A stretch of DNA of 64,000 bases from NCBI GenBank assembly GCA_024398135.1, contig CP073750.1, positions 3,162,001-3,226,000 of the forward strand, given 5' to 3'. The stretch is from a bacterium SCSIO 12643 (GTDB taxonomy: Bacteria; Bacteroidota; Bacteroidia; Flavobacteriales_G; Salibacteraceae). Each line of letters begins with the position of its first letter. The stretch's first letter is position 1. The translations under genes were made by a program, and so were the position numbers. The notes beneath the pieces were generated by a model. That model was not told where the DNA came from and ran no database searches. It was given only the letters and a program-made list of their open reading frames with translations. This document shows, in pieces, positions 16,169 to 24,974 of the stretch.

Positions 16169-17243
16169 GAATGTATTGAAAAATAGTTTGTGGGTGTCGG
16201 CATGTTGCACATTACTTATTGTAGGTGTATTGATTCCTGGATATATCTTACTTCAGGATTCTTCAGATCAAGTGGAAGTTCCAAAAGGGAAGCATATCAA
16301 ATCGGGAAGTAGATTGTTATATAGTTTTTTAGAGCAGGTCAAAGCGGATGAAGATTATCTGGTATTAGGAACCTCTGAAACTGGAATCTATATGGATGGA
16401 TTGAATTTTTGGGGATTGCTGGATAAAGACTCCACTTTAGCACATCGTTTTTACAGTTTTGGAGGAGCAGGGAGATGTTCATATGTATATTTCCCATTGA
16501 TTCTGGATAATCCCGAAGTATTTAAAGATTTAAACCTCATATTGTATATAAATCCCACGTATTGGAGAAAGGGACTCAATAATTTCAGAGAAGATTATTA
16601 TAACAGATATATCGCCAATGGATTAGTAGGTGCAGTGAAGTCTCCAGCTAAAGATATAGGAATCTATGAGGAGTTTATGGCTCCCGTAGCTCCAATGGTT
16701 TCGGTTCCGGTATATGGGGCTAGAATCGTGGATAATTTTAGAAGTTTGTATTATCATGATTTAAATCAAATACTTTCTGAAAAAGAGCAGGATAAATTCC
16801 AAAAGAATCTGGTAGTGGATTCTGTGGGACTGAGAAATGTATACCAACAAATGACAGAAACGTTGGATATGGAATTAAATTCCACTCATGAATATGCCCA
16901 AAAGAATAACGGATTTACTGTGATAGATCAGGAATCGGAGTTCCAGTCCAATATGTTACGTGCTTTTATTCAATTGGTAGAGAAATATGATATCAATTGT
17001 TTGTTTTATGTAGGTCCGGTCAATGAAGTATATGGAATGCAGAAAAACCCGGATTATGTACCCGCGCATCATGAGGTGATGAAAGAAATCAAACAGATTT
17101 TGGATGAGCATCAACAACCATATTTAGATGGTACAGCTCAGGGTAAAATTCCCGGAACATTTTCAGATGTACAACATATCTCGGAATATGGGGCGTATTT
17201 AACAGCAATGCAGATCAAAGAATATTATGAAAAAGCTCAATAA
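16155..17243 (+). CDS. SGNH-hydrolase-like acyltransferase partner (DltD/AlgX-like)
   Basis: The 362-residue protein has one N-terminal membrane anchor (about residues 11-33) and a periplasmic domain. The SGNH block I is LGTSET with Ser74; the C-terminal DVQH gives Asp338 and His341, the DxxH pair of the triad. This order and length match DltD, which passes an acyl group to the surface polymer. It overlaps the MBOAT gene by 14 bases and the microprotein gene by 17 bases, a tight three-gene unit. The polymer and acyl group are unknown; lipopolysaccharide, exopolysaccharide or capsule are possible acceptors. Confidence 0.85.
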   Translation: MLTTKNVLKNSLWVSACCTLLIVGVLIPGYILLQDSSDQVEVPKGKHIKSGSRLLYSFLEQVKADEDYLVLGTSETGIYMDGLNFWGLLDKDSTLAHRFYSFGGAGRCSYVYFPLILDNPEVFKDLNLILYINPTYWRKGLNNFREDYYNRYIANGLVGAVKSPAKDIGIYEEFMAPVAPMVSVPVYGARIVDNFRSLYYHDLNQILSEKEQDKFQKNLVVDSVGLRNVYQQMTETLDMELNSTHEYAQKNNGFTVIDQESEFQSNMLRAFIQLVEKYDINCLFYVGPVNEVYGMQKNPDYVPAHHEVMKEIKQILDEHQQPYLDGTAQGKIPGTFSDVQHISEYGAYLTAMQIKEYYEKAQ

Positions 17244-17349
17244 AATATTCTACACGGTGGTACTGACTATTTTGTTTACAGCAGCTTGTGTCTATCTTTT
17301 GATGCAAGATAATGTAGCGGATATCCCATATATGTATCTGGAGTTTTAA
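17227..17349 (+). CDS. 40-residue membrane microprotein, DltX-like acyl carrier candidate
   Basis: The frame from the ATG at 17227 to TAA at 17347-17349 is too short for usual gene callers. The peptide starts MKKLNK, has one membrane helix (about residues 7-26), a short polar linker QDNVADIP and ends YMYLEF at the C-terminus. DltX of Gram-positive D-alanylation systems has the same plan, with positive N-terminus inside, one helix, and a C-terminal FIYNEF motif whose Tyr carries the acyl group (family knowledge from memory). Aromatic, hydrophobic, Tyr, any, Glu, Phe are all kept. An AAAGAA ribosome-binding-like stretch lies before the ATG. Overlap with the DltD-like gene supports translation as a unit. 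Confidence 0.72.
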   Translation: MKKLNKIFYTVVLTILFTAACVYLLMQDNVADIPYMYLEF

Positions 17350-17420
17350 TCCTTCCATAAAGATCTATTACGATCTCGGAAAAGTTAGATTCTAATTACG
17401 GTAACATAGACAGGGCCTAA

Positions 17421-17460
17421 GTTAGCATGAAGTTAATATCGATTTAATTCAGAGTTATCA
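17421..17460 (+). promoter_or_regulatory. Four 11-bp tandem repeats, Pho-box-like, before phytase
   Basis: GTTAGCA, GTTAATA, TTTAATT and GTTATCA begin at 17421, 17432, 17443 and 17454, an exact 11-bp period. PhoB/PhoP sites are direct repeats with this period, and the Bacillus PhoP half site is close to TTAACA. The array ends nine bases before the -7 box at 17470 and so covers the -33 region, where an activator would sit. Confidence 0.6.
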
Positions 17461-17469
17461 TAGTGCCTC

Positions 17470-17477
17470 TAATTTTG
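17470..17477 (+). promoter_or_regulatory. -7 box of the phytase promoter
   Basis: TAATTTTG fits TAnnTTTG exactly. It lies 18 bases before the preferred ATG at 17496 and just behind the tandem repeats. There is no separate -33 TTG, in keeping with an activator-dependent promoter. Confidence 0.55.
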
Positions 17478-17495
17478 TTTCAAATAAGAATTGGA

Positions 17496-18623
17496 ATGAA
17501 ATCACCTAAAAAAACAAGCATTAACTGGTCTTTGGCATTACTTACTGTAGGGTACGGTTTTTTAATGAATACCTGTATGACGGAGACCAGAGAATTTAAC
17601 GATGCCATTGCAGTAGCTAAGGTTAAAGCGATGGCACAAACTACTCCGGTTTCTATTGATGATGATGCTGCAGACGACCCTGTGATTTGGATTAACTCAA
17701 AAGATAGTACCCATAGCTTAATCTTTGGAACCAATAAGAAAGAAGGAATCGAAGTATATGATCTGAAAGGAAACCGTGTAGCGCAGTATCCGGTAGGTCG
17801 TGTCAACAATATTGATTTACGTTATAATTTTATCTTGGGAAGTGATACCATAGATTTGATTGGAGCGACCAATAGGACGAGCAATACATTAAGCTTTTTC
17901 AGAATTCATCAGGATGGGAAATTAACCCCCGTGGGAGATTCTTCATTTGTTTCGAACATTGATCCGGTATACGGGTTTACCATGTACCAATCTAAAAAAG
18001 ATTCTACGGCTTATGCTTTTGCGATTAGTAAGAAAGGACAGTTGGAACAATGGAAGTTAAACGGGGCGGATAGCAATTTAACCGGAGAAATTGTAAAGAC
18101 GTATGATTTTGGAAATACCTGTGAAGGTCTGGTAGCAGATGATTATACAGGGTATTTATACATTGCTGAAGAAGATAAAGGAATCTGGAAATGGAATATT
18201 GATGCGCATAGTACGGAAGCTCCGGAATTGATTTTCTCATTGGAAAAGAGTACCAAACTAAAAGGAGATATTGAAGGGATTGCCTTGTATTATGTGGATG
18301 AAACCCAAGGATATTTGATTGCTTCAAGCCAGGGGAATAATACCTATGCGGTATTTGATCGTGAAGCACCGCATAAATACCGAGGAAGTTTTGCAGTGGA
18401 GGATGGGGATCAAATTGATGGTACAGAAGAAACCGATGGGTTAGATGTATTGAATTTGAGATTACCAGGATATCCAAATGGAATGTTGGTAATTCAGGAT
18501 GGGTATAACATGGAAAATGGAGATACCATCAATCAGAACTTCAAAATTGTAGATTGGTCAGACGTGGCCAGAGGTATGAATCCACCTCTGGAAATTTCGA
18601 ACGGATTTGATGCTTTACATTAA
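17496..18623 (+). CDS. Beta-propeller phytase (3-phytase family)
   Basis: The 375-residue exported protein is read from the ATG at 17496; a GTG at 17463 would put the promoter box inside the gene. An N-terminal hydrophobic segment ends near a Cys (MNTCMTE), perhaps a poor lipobox. The mature part has beta-propeller phytase signatures: DDDAADDPVIWIN, FGTNKKEGIEVYDLKGN, GRVNNIDLRY, CEGLVADDYTGYLYIAEEDKGIWKW and GDIEGIALYY; the acidic residues bind calcium and phosphate. It releases phosphate from phytate outside the cytoplasm. It converges on a lipoprotein gene, overlapping by four bases, next to a TonB receptor. Confidence 0.9.
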   Translation: MKSPKKTSINWSLALLTVGYGFLMNTCMTETREFNDAIAVAKVKAMAQTTPVSIDDDAADDPVIWINSKDSTHSLIFGTNKKEGIEVYDLKGNRVAQYPVGRVNNIDLRYNFILGSDTIDLIGATNRTSNTLSFFRIHQDGKLTPVGDSSFVSNIDPVYGFTMYQSKKDSTAYAFAISKKGQLEQWKLNGADSNLTGEIVKTYDFGNTCEGLVADDYTGYLYIAEEDKGIWKWNIDAHSTEAPELIFSLEKSTKLKGDIEGIALYYVDETQGYLIASSQGNNTYAVFDREAPHKYRGSFAVEDGDQIDGTEETDGLDVLNLRLPGYPNGMLVIQDGYNMENGDTINQNFKIVDWSDVARGMNPPLEISNGFDALH

Positions 18624-19600
18624 GGATTGTAAACTCTAAATCCTGGTAATACACCAGACTTAAATTCGCTAATGGTTACGTAAGACATACTGTTGGGCTT
18701 CCAGGTAACGGCTTCTCCTTGTGGTTCCGCCTGATACGTTAATCGAACCGGAATTGTTTGTAAAGCGTCTACAACCGTTTGATTCGTTTCACGTTTCCAG
18801 TAGTAGATATAATCATAAGACTTGATCAGGATATGTTTACCATCGGCAGAAATATCGGCAGCGGTAATCTTTTGATATCTGAAGTTCAAATCCCCGATGT
18901 GTTTTAAACCTGCTTCTTTGCCAAATGGAAGAGGTGCTTCTAAAGTCATCACCTTACACAAGGTAGTGTTTTTAGAGAAAATGAATAAATCTCCTGAAAC
19001 CGGATCAATAAAGAATGCTTCTGCATTTTCAGGATCATCACTAGATGGATATGTTAACTCTAAAGCTTCCACTTGACGGATATCGCTCGAAATACTATCC
19101 GCCATAAAATCCGGTTCAGGAAATCTGTAAATAGTAATATGAGGTCTGGATTGGCTGTTATCTCCAATATCCCCCAGGTAGATGTAATCTAAGTTGTTTT
19201 GAGGCCCGAAACCGTAAGAAATATCTTCATAATCGCGTGCTTCAATCCCATGAATATCGTATCTCTTTTTTCGGGTGCCATCTTCATGATACAGGTAGAT
19301 GGCTGCGTCAGAACCCGAATCTTCATGAAGCCAGTACATATTAGGATTTTTACGAGAAGCTAAAATTCCGGAAGCTTCTTCCAGGGTAGGCTGTAAAAGA
19401 TTTGATGTGGGAACCTGTGCATTAAAATGGACGGTATCCAAATCTAATTGCAGAGAGTTATAACTGAGATCAAAAATCAAAGTATCCTCACCCGGGTTTT
19501 GAGGATCATCATTTTTATTTTTCTGAGTACAGCTAACCAATCCAATAGAAGCCATATAGAAACTCAAAATAAGCACGGTGTAATTAGAGATCTTATACAT
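18620..19600 (-). CDS. Lipoprotein with predicted beta-propeller fold
   Basis: The 326-residue protein has a lipoprotein signal with lipobox GLVSC (Cys at about 24). After a Asp/Asn-rich linker come repeated strands with Asp-Gly turns: LEEASGILASRKNPNMYWLHEDSGSDAAIYLY, YEDISYGFGPQNNLDYIYLGDIGDN, AEAFFIDPVSGDLFIFSKN and ITAADISADGKHILIKSYDYIYYWKR. These recall SdiA-regulated or NHL/phytase-like propellers. It is probably a surface or periplasmic lipoprotein of the phosphate-scavenging block. Its own -7 box (19605-19612) is four bases from the ATG and a terminator separates it from the gene behind. Confidence 0.82.
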   Translation of the reverse strand: MYKISNYTVLILSFYMASIGLVSCTQKNKNDDPQNPGEDTLIFDLSYNSLQLDLDTVHFNAQVPTSNLLQPTLEEASGILASRKNPNMYWLHEDSGSDAAIYLYHEDGTRKKRYDIHGIEARDYEDISYGFGPQNNLDYIYLGDIGDNSQSRPHITIYRFPEPDFMADSISSDIRQVEALELTYPSSDDPENAEAFFIDPVSGDLFIFSKNTTLCKVMTLEAPLPFGKEAGLKHIGDLNFRYQKITAADISADGKHILIKSYDYIYYWKRETNQTVVDALQTIPVRLTYQAEPQGEAVTWKPNSMSYVTISEFKSGVLPGFRVYNP

Positions 19601-19604
19601 GATG

Positions 19605-19612
19605 CAAAATTA
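19605..19612 (-). promoter_or_regulatory. -7 box of the propeller lipoprotein gene
   Basis: TAATTTTG on the minus strand fits TAnnTTTG exactly, with CATC between it and the ATG at 19600. This spacing predicts a leaderless or nearly leaderless message, as for the GbsR-like gene. Confidence 0.45.
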
Positions 19613-19621
19613 TTTAGTAAA

Positions 19622-19652
19622 TAAAAAAAGGCGCTGTAAACAGCACCTTTTC
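19622..19652 (-). terminator. Terminator after the beta-helix lipoprotein gene
   Basis: On the minus strand, AAAGG-T-GCTGT and ACAGC-G-CCTTT pair around a short loop, with a run of T after it. It ends the TonB receptor plus beta-helix lipoprotein unit. Confidence 0.8.
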
Positions 19653-19668
19653 ATGAAAAAGAATAAAC

Positions 19669-20952
19669 TTATTTTGTTGCTAAAGCACCAAAATGAGAAC
19701 TAGGGTTAGGTGTGGTGAAGGTAATTCCTCCTATAGATAAAGAACTAAACTTAGGGCTAAATGAAGTATATGCTCCAGTTAATGCGTTAGAACCTGATTT
19801 TAAGTGGAAATCCACATTTTCGATCGCCAGGTTTTCTAATTTACCAGTTTGAACATTGTAGTTTTCAAACATTGGATCGTTTTCGTTTATAGCGCCTGCC
19901 ACATCGTTTCCGGTCATGCTTGCATCCAAAATACCATGAGTAGGGTAGAACTCATCTACCATGATTTGCTCATTTCCGTAGTACCAGCTGTAGTTACTTT
20001 TCGTATTTGCGATATCAGCAGCATCGTCACCACCTACAACACGTACACCGTATTTACAGTTTACCATTAAGTTGTTGTAGCTATTTCCACGTGCACCTTT
20101 TTCAATGTTAACAGATCCACCACGACCTTCTTTGTTTCTTCTCCATCCACAGTTTACAAATGTGTTGTTGTAAGAATTACAATCAGTTTGTGGAGATCGG
20201 CTTCCGGAGTTAGACCATTTTGTTCCGTTAGTCGCTAAGTTGTAGAATACATTGTAAGCCATATCACCTTCTACACCTGATTTTAGGTTGATCGCTTCAC
20301 CACCAGTTTCACCAATGTAAGCCATGAAGTTGTGACAGATAGAAATTTTACCACCGATTACACGCATTCCATCATCAGCAGTGTTTAATAACTCAGAGTG
20401 GTGTAAAGCGAATTTGCCATCAATATTACCAAAGAAGATTCCGTAACGTGGGTCTCCTTCATCTTCTCCTTGCTCCACAAATACTGAACTTGGACCTGCA
20501 GGTGCTCCTGCGTACTCAATACGTGCGTATTTAATCGCTAACTCATCACAAGTAGCCGCACATTGGATACCTCCCCAAAGACCTAAATATCTGTTTGCTT
20601 CAGTTTGTTTGTCAGTAGGAACAGTAAATGTGACCATTTTTCCAGCTTCTCCTAAGATATATAATTTACCTCTTACTTGAAATTCCGGAGCAGTAGCTGA
20701 TCCTAAATTATCACCGTCAAAGATGATTTTCGCGCCAGCTTTAATCGTTAGGGTTTGTCCTTCAGGAACTACCACATCTTCGGTAATGGTTACGATGGAG
20801 TTCCCATCCCATGTTCCGGAAACTTCTCCCGCAGCAGTTAATTCTTTAAATTGAGGAACTTGTTCTTCATCTTTACTACAAGATGCCATTCCGGTCATGA
20901 ATAATAGCGAAAGCCCCAGCCCCCAAATTGATAGTGTACTTTTTGTTTTCAT
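19669..20952 (-). CDS. Lipoprotein with right-handed parallel beta-helix
   Basis: The 427-residue protein has a lipoprotein signal with lipobox GMASC and mature start SKDEEQ. It then shows beta-helix rungs: VSGTWDGNSIVTITEDVVVPEGQTLTIKAGAKIIFDG, LAIKYARIEYAG, KFALHHSELLNTADDGMRVIGG and the Asn-rich ladders NSYNNTFVNCGW and NSYNNLMVNCKYGV. No T9SS domain is seen. The gene follows the TonB receptor by 26 bases and probably encodes its cell-surface partner, as in SusCD-like pairs, although it is not a SusD homologue. Confidence 0.85.
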   Translation of the reverse strand: MKTKSTLSIWGLGLSLLFMTGMASCSKDEEQVPQFKELTAAGEVSGTWDGNSIVTITEDVVVPEGQTLTIKAGAKIIFDGDNLGSATAPEFQVRGKLYILGEAGKMVTFTVPTDKQTEANRYLGLWGGIQCAATCDELAIKYARIEYAGAPAGPSSVFVEQGEDEGDPRYGIFFGNIDGKFALHHSELLNTADDGMRVIGGKISICHNFMAYIGETGGEAINLKSGVEGDMAYNVFYNLATNGTKWSNSGSRSPQTDCNSYNNTFVNCGWRRNKEGRGGSVNIEKGARGNSYNNLMVNCKYGVRVVGGDDAADIANTKSNYSWYYGNEQIMVDEFYPTHGILDASMTGNDVAGAINENDPMFENYNVQTGKLENLAIENVDFHLKSGSNALTGAYTSFSPKFSSLSIGGITFTTPNPSSHFGALATK

Positions 20953-20978
20953 TTTTGATTTTAATTAATATATAGTCT

Positions 20979-23792
20979 TTATAATTTAAGTTTCACACCA
21001 AGTCTAAACTCTAATCCCACCTGCTCTGAACCGGTTAACACGTCATCTCCGGGATTCCCCTGATAAGGGAATTCTGAGTTTTCCTGACTCACAGGTTGTT
21101 TGATGAAAGTTTGATATTTAGAGTTCAATAGATTTCTCGCTTTGAGATAAACTGCAAAGTCTTTTTTGAATTCTTTTTCTATTGAGAAGTCCAATCTGAA
21201 GAAGTTTCCTTCCCACTCATCGTTATTGTAAAAGTTAGATACTGTCCGGATTCTCTCTCCTGTAAATGAACCGGAAATCTGTGCTTTGATGCCGTCAGAG
21301 AGTCCTTTGTATAGCAATGAGATATTCCCAATATGTGCAGATTGACCTTGCAACGGGCGTGTTTGATCAATGGAAGTTGTTATGATTGGAGAAGTATCAT
21401 CATCAGGGTTTTCTCTGGACCGTAATGACTTTTGAGTAGTCACCGAAGAGTTGGTATAAGAGTAGTTGAATTTAACTCCAAGGGTTTTGTGATACTTGAT
21501 GTAGTTAATCTCTAAACCATAATTAGTGGCGGTGCCAAAATTGTCAGGTCTCCGTACGATATCGTTAATACCAAAGTCTTTTCCGTCTGTTAATACATAC
21601 TCAATCGGATCGTTGATTTGCTTGTAGAAGATGCCCACTAATAATTGATCGGTAGGGTTAAAATAGTTTTCATAACGTAAGTCCACATTGTGGGTACGAA
21701 TCTTCTTTAAATCCGGATTACCCATTTCAATGTAGTCTTCCATTCGATACATATAAGGGATGATTTCAAAGTATCCCGGACGGATAATAGAGTAGAAGTA
21801 AGAGAAGCGTACGTTGCTCTTATCGCTTAGATTGTATTTCAAAGAAATACTGGGTAAATAATCTATATAGGTTGATGATTGAGAAGGAACCTGATCTGCA
21901 CGAGGTGCTAAAAGTTCATAACCCTGATCCGTATGTTCCATACGTAATCCCCCAATAACTTCAATGAGTTGCGCGTGGTTTAATTTCACCTGTCCATATG
22001 CAGCTGCAATGTTTTGATGCGCATTGTTATTCAATTCATTTCGGGTAGAACCTTCCGGGTTACGGATTCTAAATTGTACATCACCATATTTTTCCCAGGT
22101 ACCATATTCAGTAATATTTGGATCATCTGGTTTCCAGTCGTAACCGTAAGCCTGTACTGCAGGGTCCGGATTAAATCTGTATGTGACAATAAAGCTATTT
22201 CTGTTTTTCAATCGATATAAACCACCCACTTTAAAAGTCAGGTTAGATTGATCCGTTTGCAGATCAAAGGAGTAATCCAGTTTTCCGGTAATGTCTTTAT
22301 CGGTGTTGTATTCCCAACTTCTTTGGTTATCTCCATCTTCAGCAATCAAGATGCTTTCCTGGTCCTGTACCAACGAGTAATTATTAACCGTTACAAAATC
22401 CGCATGATCGGGGCGTTTTTTTTGAGCCTTGGAATAAGCCACTACCCATTTGATTTTTTGGCTTTTGGTGATTTTATGATCTCCCTGTAGTGTATAATTG
22501 TTGATGAGATTTGTGGTTTGGCGAAAACGTTGACTGATCACTTTAGGAGTTGGATCTCCCGGATTAACACCCCACAAACGGCTCTTTTCTTGTTCTCGAA
22601 GTTGGTTGTTGTTTAAGTTCAGAAACAATCCCGAAAGTTGAATCTGATGGTTGGAATTGATGTAATAATCTGCCAATGCATTTAAACCGAATTGGGTGAC
22701 ACTATTGTAATAAAATCTTTCAGTCATATTGGTCAGTACGGGTAAACTACTTCCGTCTCTGGTTGTGCTTGGTTCAAAGCGTACAGACCTCGCTCCTGTG
22801 TGCATTTGATTAGCCGTTCCGGTTACAATCAATCCGAATCTCTTTTTTAAGAAGCGTTTCCCGTATGATAAAGAGGCATACATGTCCGGAGCAAATTCTT
22901 TGGTATAGGTTTCTCTGTTTTCGGTGGTGAAATCATCAGCAGAGGCTTTGTAATCCGGGCCATATTTTTGGAAAGGGCTGGTAGCATCGGTTTTAGAAGC
23001 ATCAAAGTAGTGGAAGTTATTGTTGAAATAGATGGAATGATATCCCACAAATGCGTTGACTCTAAAAGTAGGTTTTTCAGGTGCTTTCTTCATCACCATA
23101 TTTACCACACCACCTACAGCATCTCCTTCCATTTCTGGAGTAAGAGATTTAATGACTTCCAATCTCTCTAACAAATCAGAAGGGAAGAGGTCTAAAGAAA
23201 CAAATCGGTTCTTATTGTTCGAACTCGGGATTTTGATCCCATTAACCAGGGTGTAATTGTATCTTTTAGGCATTCCTCTAATAATGGTAAATGAAGATCC
23301 GGTCCCACTTGGATTACTTTCCAGAGTAACGCCCGAAACACGTTGAATAACTTCGGCTACAGAGTTATCCGGAGAAAGCGCAATAGCCTCTGATGAAGTA
23401 ATGTTAATCACCTGCTCGGATTTCTTTTCTTTTAAACGTGCTCCGGCCATGCTTCCCCCATTTACATTGGCAATGAGATTAAAGGAATTAAGTTGAGTCG
23501 CATTTTCTTCCATTTTAATCACTAAAGGAGAAGTATGCTGATCCATTTGAATGGTTTGAGACCAGTTTTTGAATCCCATAAAAGAAACTTCCAGTAAAAT
23601 GGTTTGGGTATCAATTTCCGGAAAATGAAAACTCCCATCCATTCCTGAAACGGTATGTAGATTTAAGGAAGTGATTTTAACATGTGCGCCAATAAGTGGG
23701 AAATTTTGATCGTCTTTAATCACACCATTAAAGCTCTTAGCCCAACTTAATGAACTTAGAATTAAAAGAAAAAATGTAATGTATTGCTTCAT
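20979..23792 (-). CDS. TonB-dependent receptor
   Basis: About 937 residues are read from the ATG at 23792; a frame start at 23810 would precede the signal peptide. The order is signal peptide (ILSSLSWAKS), carboxypeptidase-regulatory-like domain (FNGVIKDDQNFPLIGAHVKI...), plug (EQVINITSSEAIALSPDNSVAEVIQRVSGVTLE), then a 22-strand-type barrel ending VGLEFRLGVKLKL. It imports a ligand through the outer membrane using TonB energy. Neighbours (beta-helix lipoprotein, phytase, propeller lipoprotein) and Pho-like repeats upstream suggest a phosphorylated organic ligand or phosphate complex. Confidence 0.93.
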   Translation of the reverse strand: MKQYITFFLLILSSLSWAKSFNGVIKDDQNFPLIGAHVKITSLNLHTVSGMDGSFHFPEIDTQTILLEVSFMGFKNWSQTIQMDQHTSPLVIKMEENATQLNSFNLIANVNGGSMAGARLKEKKSEQVINITSSEAIALSPDNSVAEVIQRVSGVTLESNPSGTGSSFTIIRGMPKRYNYTLVNGIKIPSSNNKNRFVSLDLFPSDLLERLEVIKSLTPEMEGDAVGGVVNMVMKKAPEKPTFRVNAFVGYHSIYFNNNFHYFDASKTDATSPFQKYGPDYKASADDFTTENRETYTKEFAPDMYASLSYGKRFLKKRFGLIVTGTANQMHTGARSVRFEPSTTRDGSSLPVLTNMTERFYYNSVTQFGLNALADYYINSNHQIQLSGLFLNLNNNQLREQEKSRLWGVNPGDPTPKVISQRFRQTTNLINNYTLQGDHKITKSQKIKWVVAYSKAQKKRPDHADFVTVNNYSLVQDQESILIAEDGDNQRSWEYNTDKDITGKLDYSFDLQTDQSNLTFKVGGLYRLKNRNSFIVTYRFNPDPAVQAYGYDWKPDDPNITEYGTWEKYGDVQFRIRNPEGSTRNELNNNAHQNIAAAYGQVKLNHAQLIEVIGGLRMEHTDQGYELLAPRADQVPSQSSTYIDYLPSISLKYNLSDKSNVRFSYFYSIIRPGYFEIIPYMYRMEDYIEMGNPDLKKIRTHNVDLRYENYFNPTDQLLVGIFYKQINDPIEYVLTDGKDFGINDIVRRPDNFGTATNYGLEINYIKYHKTLGVKFNYSYTNSSVTTQKSLRSRENPDDDTSPIITTSIDQTRPLQGQSAHIGNISLLYKGLSDGIKAQISGSFTGERIRTVSNFYNNDEWEGNFFRLDFSIEKEFKKDFAVYLKARNLLNSKYQTFIKQPVSQENSEFPYQGNPGDDVLTGSEQVGLEFRLGVKLKL

Positions 23793-23842
23793 CTTATTGT
23801 ATAGATGCAAATAAGCAGGGTGAACTTATTTTAAAAGTTTCG

Positions 23843-23875
23843 GGTATGATAGAATTTGGTTAAGCTACCGTTAAT
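23843..23875 (-). promoter_or_regulatory. Three 11-bp tandem repeats, Pho-box-like, before the TonB receptor
   Basis: On the minus strand the units ATTAACGGTAG, CTTAACCAAAT and TCTATCATACC follow one another directly. Their pattern and direction match the repeats before the phytase; the last unit resembles the phytase unit GTTATCATAGT. A weak -7-like AACTTTTA follows. The ATG is 50 bases downstream. Confidence 0.45.
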
Positions 23876-24083
23876 AATCTACCGATCAAGTTTTATAAAT
23901 TGTTAAATACACGAGTTAAAAACACCCAAATCGCAATACATTTCTTAATGTAGTTGTTACATAACATAATGATTATTTGAGTAATACTTAACGCAGAGAA
24001 AACGACACGATGAAATGCGCAGGGTAATTTTACAATGAAATCTATGTGATCTTCAAAGTTTAAATCGAAATAATTATTTAGCT

Positions 24084-24968
24084 ATGACAAAGGAAAGTCA
24101 AAAAAGAGATGTAGAAATTGTGGTCATTTCGGATGTGCATTTAGCCACTTATGGATGTAGAGCACAAGAGTTATTAAACTACCTACAAACCGTTAATCCG
24201 GAGATCTTAATTCTTAATGGAGACATTATAGATATGTGGCAGTTTAACAAACGTTACTTTCCAACCTCACATATGAAGGTCATTAAATACATTACGTCTC
24301 TAATGGTTAAAGGAACGCAGGTATATTATATTACCGGGAATCACGATGAGATGCTGAGAAAGTTTAAGGGGTTTCAAATGGGCTCGTTCCAAATTGTCAA
24401 TAAACTGGTTTTAGATTTAAATGGAGAAAAGGCATGGTTTTTTCACGGTGACGTTTTTGACGTGACTATGAAGCATTCCAAATGGTTGGCAAAGTTGGGT
24501 GGTCACGGATACGATATGCTGATTCTATTAAACACATTTGTGAATTGGGTAAGCCAAAAAATGGGGAGAGGTAGATTGTCTTTATCTAAAAGAATAAAAA
24601 ATACGGTAAAGCAAGCCGTAAGTCATATCAACGATTTTGAAAAGATTGTTGTAGATATGGCCATGTATAAAAAATACGAGTATGTCGTATGCGGACATAT
24701 CCATCAACCACAATCGTTAGAAGTTTTAGGCCCGGAAGGAAGAAAAGTGACCTATTTAAACTCAGGTGACTGGGTTGAAAATATGACCGCTCTGGAATTT
24801 AATAGAGGTCAATGGAAAATCTACGAATATTTAAAGGACCCTATAGCGCAAAGCTTAAATGGGGAAGAAACCGAATTTGATATTCGTGAAAATGAAATGA
24901 TGGCGAATTCAAAAGAGATCTTTAATGATCTGGTAAAGGAGTTTGAATTTGACGCAGTTAAAATGTAG
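24084..24968 (+). CDS. UDP-2,3-diacylglucosamine diphosphatase-like metallophosphoesterase
   Basis: The 294-residue protein has the calcineurin-like metal motifs in order: DVH (Asp17, His19), GDIIDMW, GNHDE, FHGDVFD and GHIHQP. This is the pattern of LpxH, which cleaves UDP-diacylglucosamine in lipid A synthesis, and of its longer Bacteroidota relatives. The region 150-195 is an inserted helical cap (WVSQKMGRGRLSLSKRIKNTVKQA). It sits six bases ahead of a glycosyltransferase gene, and the two form an operon. Whether it is the cell's only LpxH cannot be told. Confidence 0.85.
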   Translation: MTKESQKRDVEIVVISDVHLATYGCRAQELLNYLQTVNPEILILNGDIIDMWQFNKRYFPTSHMKVIKYITSLMVKGTQVYYITGNHDEMLRKFKGFQMGSFQIVNKLVLDLNGEKAWFFHGDVFDVTMKHSKWLAKLGGHGYDMLILLNTFVNWVSQKMGRGRLSLSKRIKNTVKQAVSHINDFEKIVVDMAMYKKYEYVVCGHIHQPQSLEVLGPEGRKVTYLNSGDWVENMTALEFNRGQWKIYEYLKDPIAQSLNGEETEFDIRENEMMANSKEIFNDLVKEFEFDAVKM

Positions 24969-24974
24969 AAAAGA

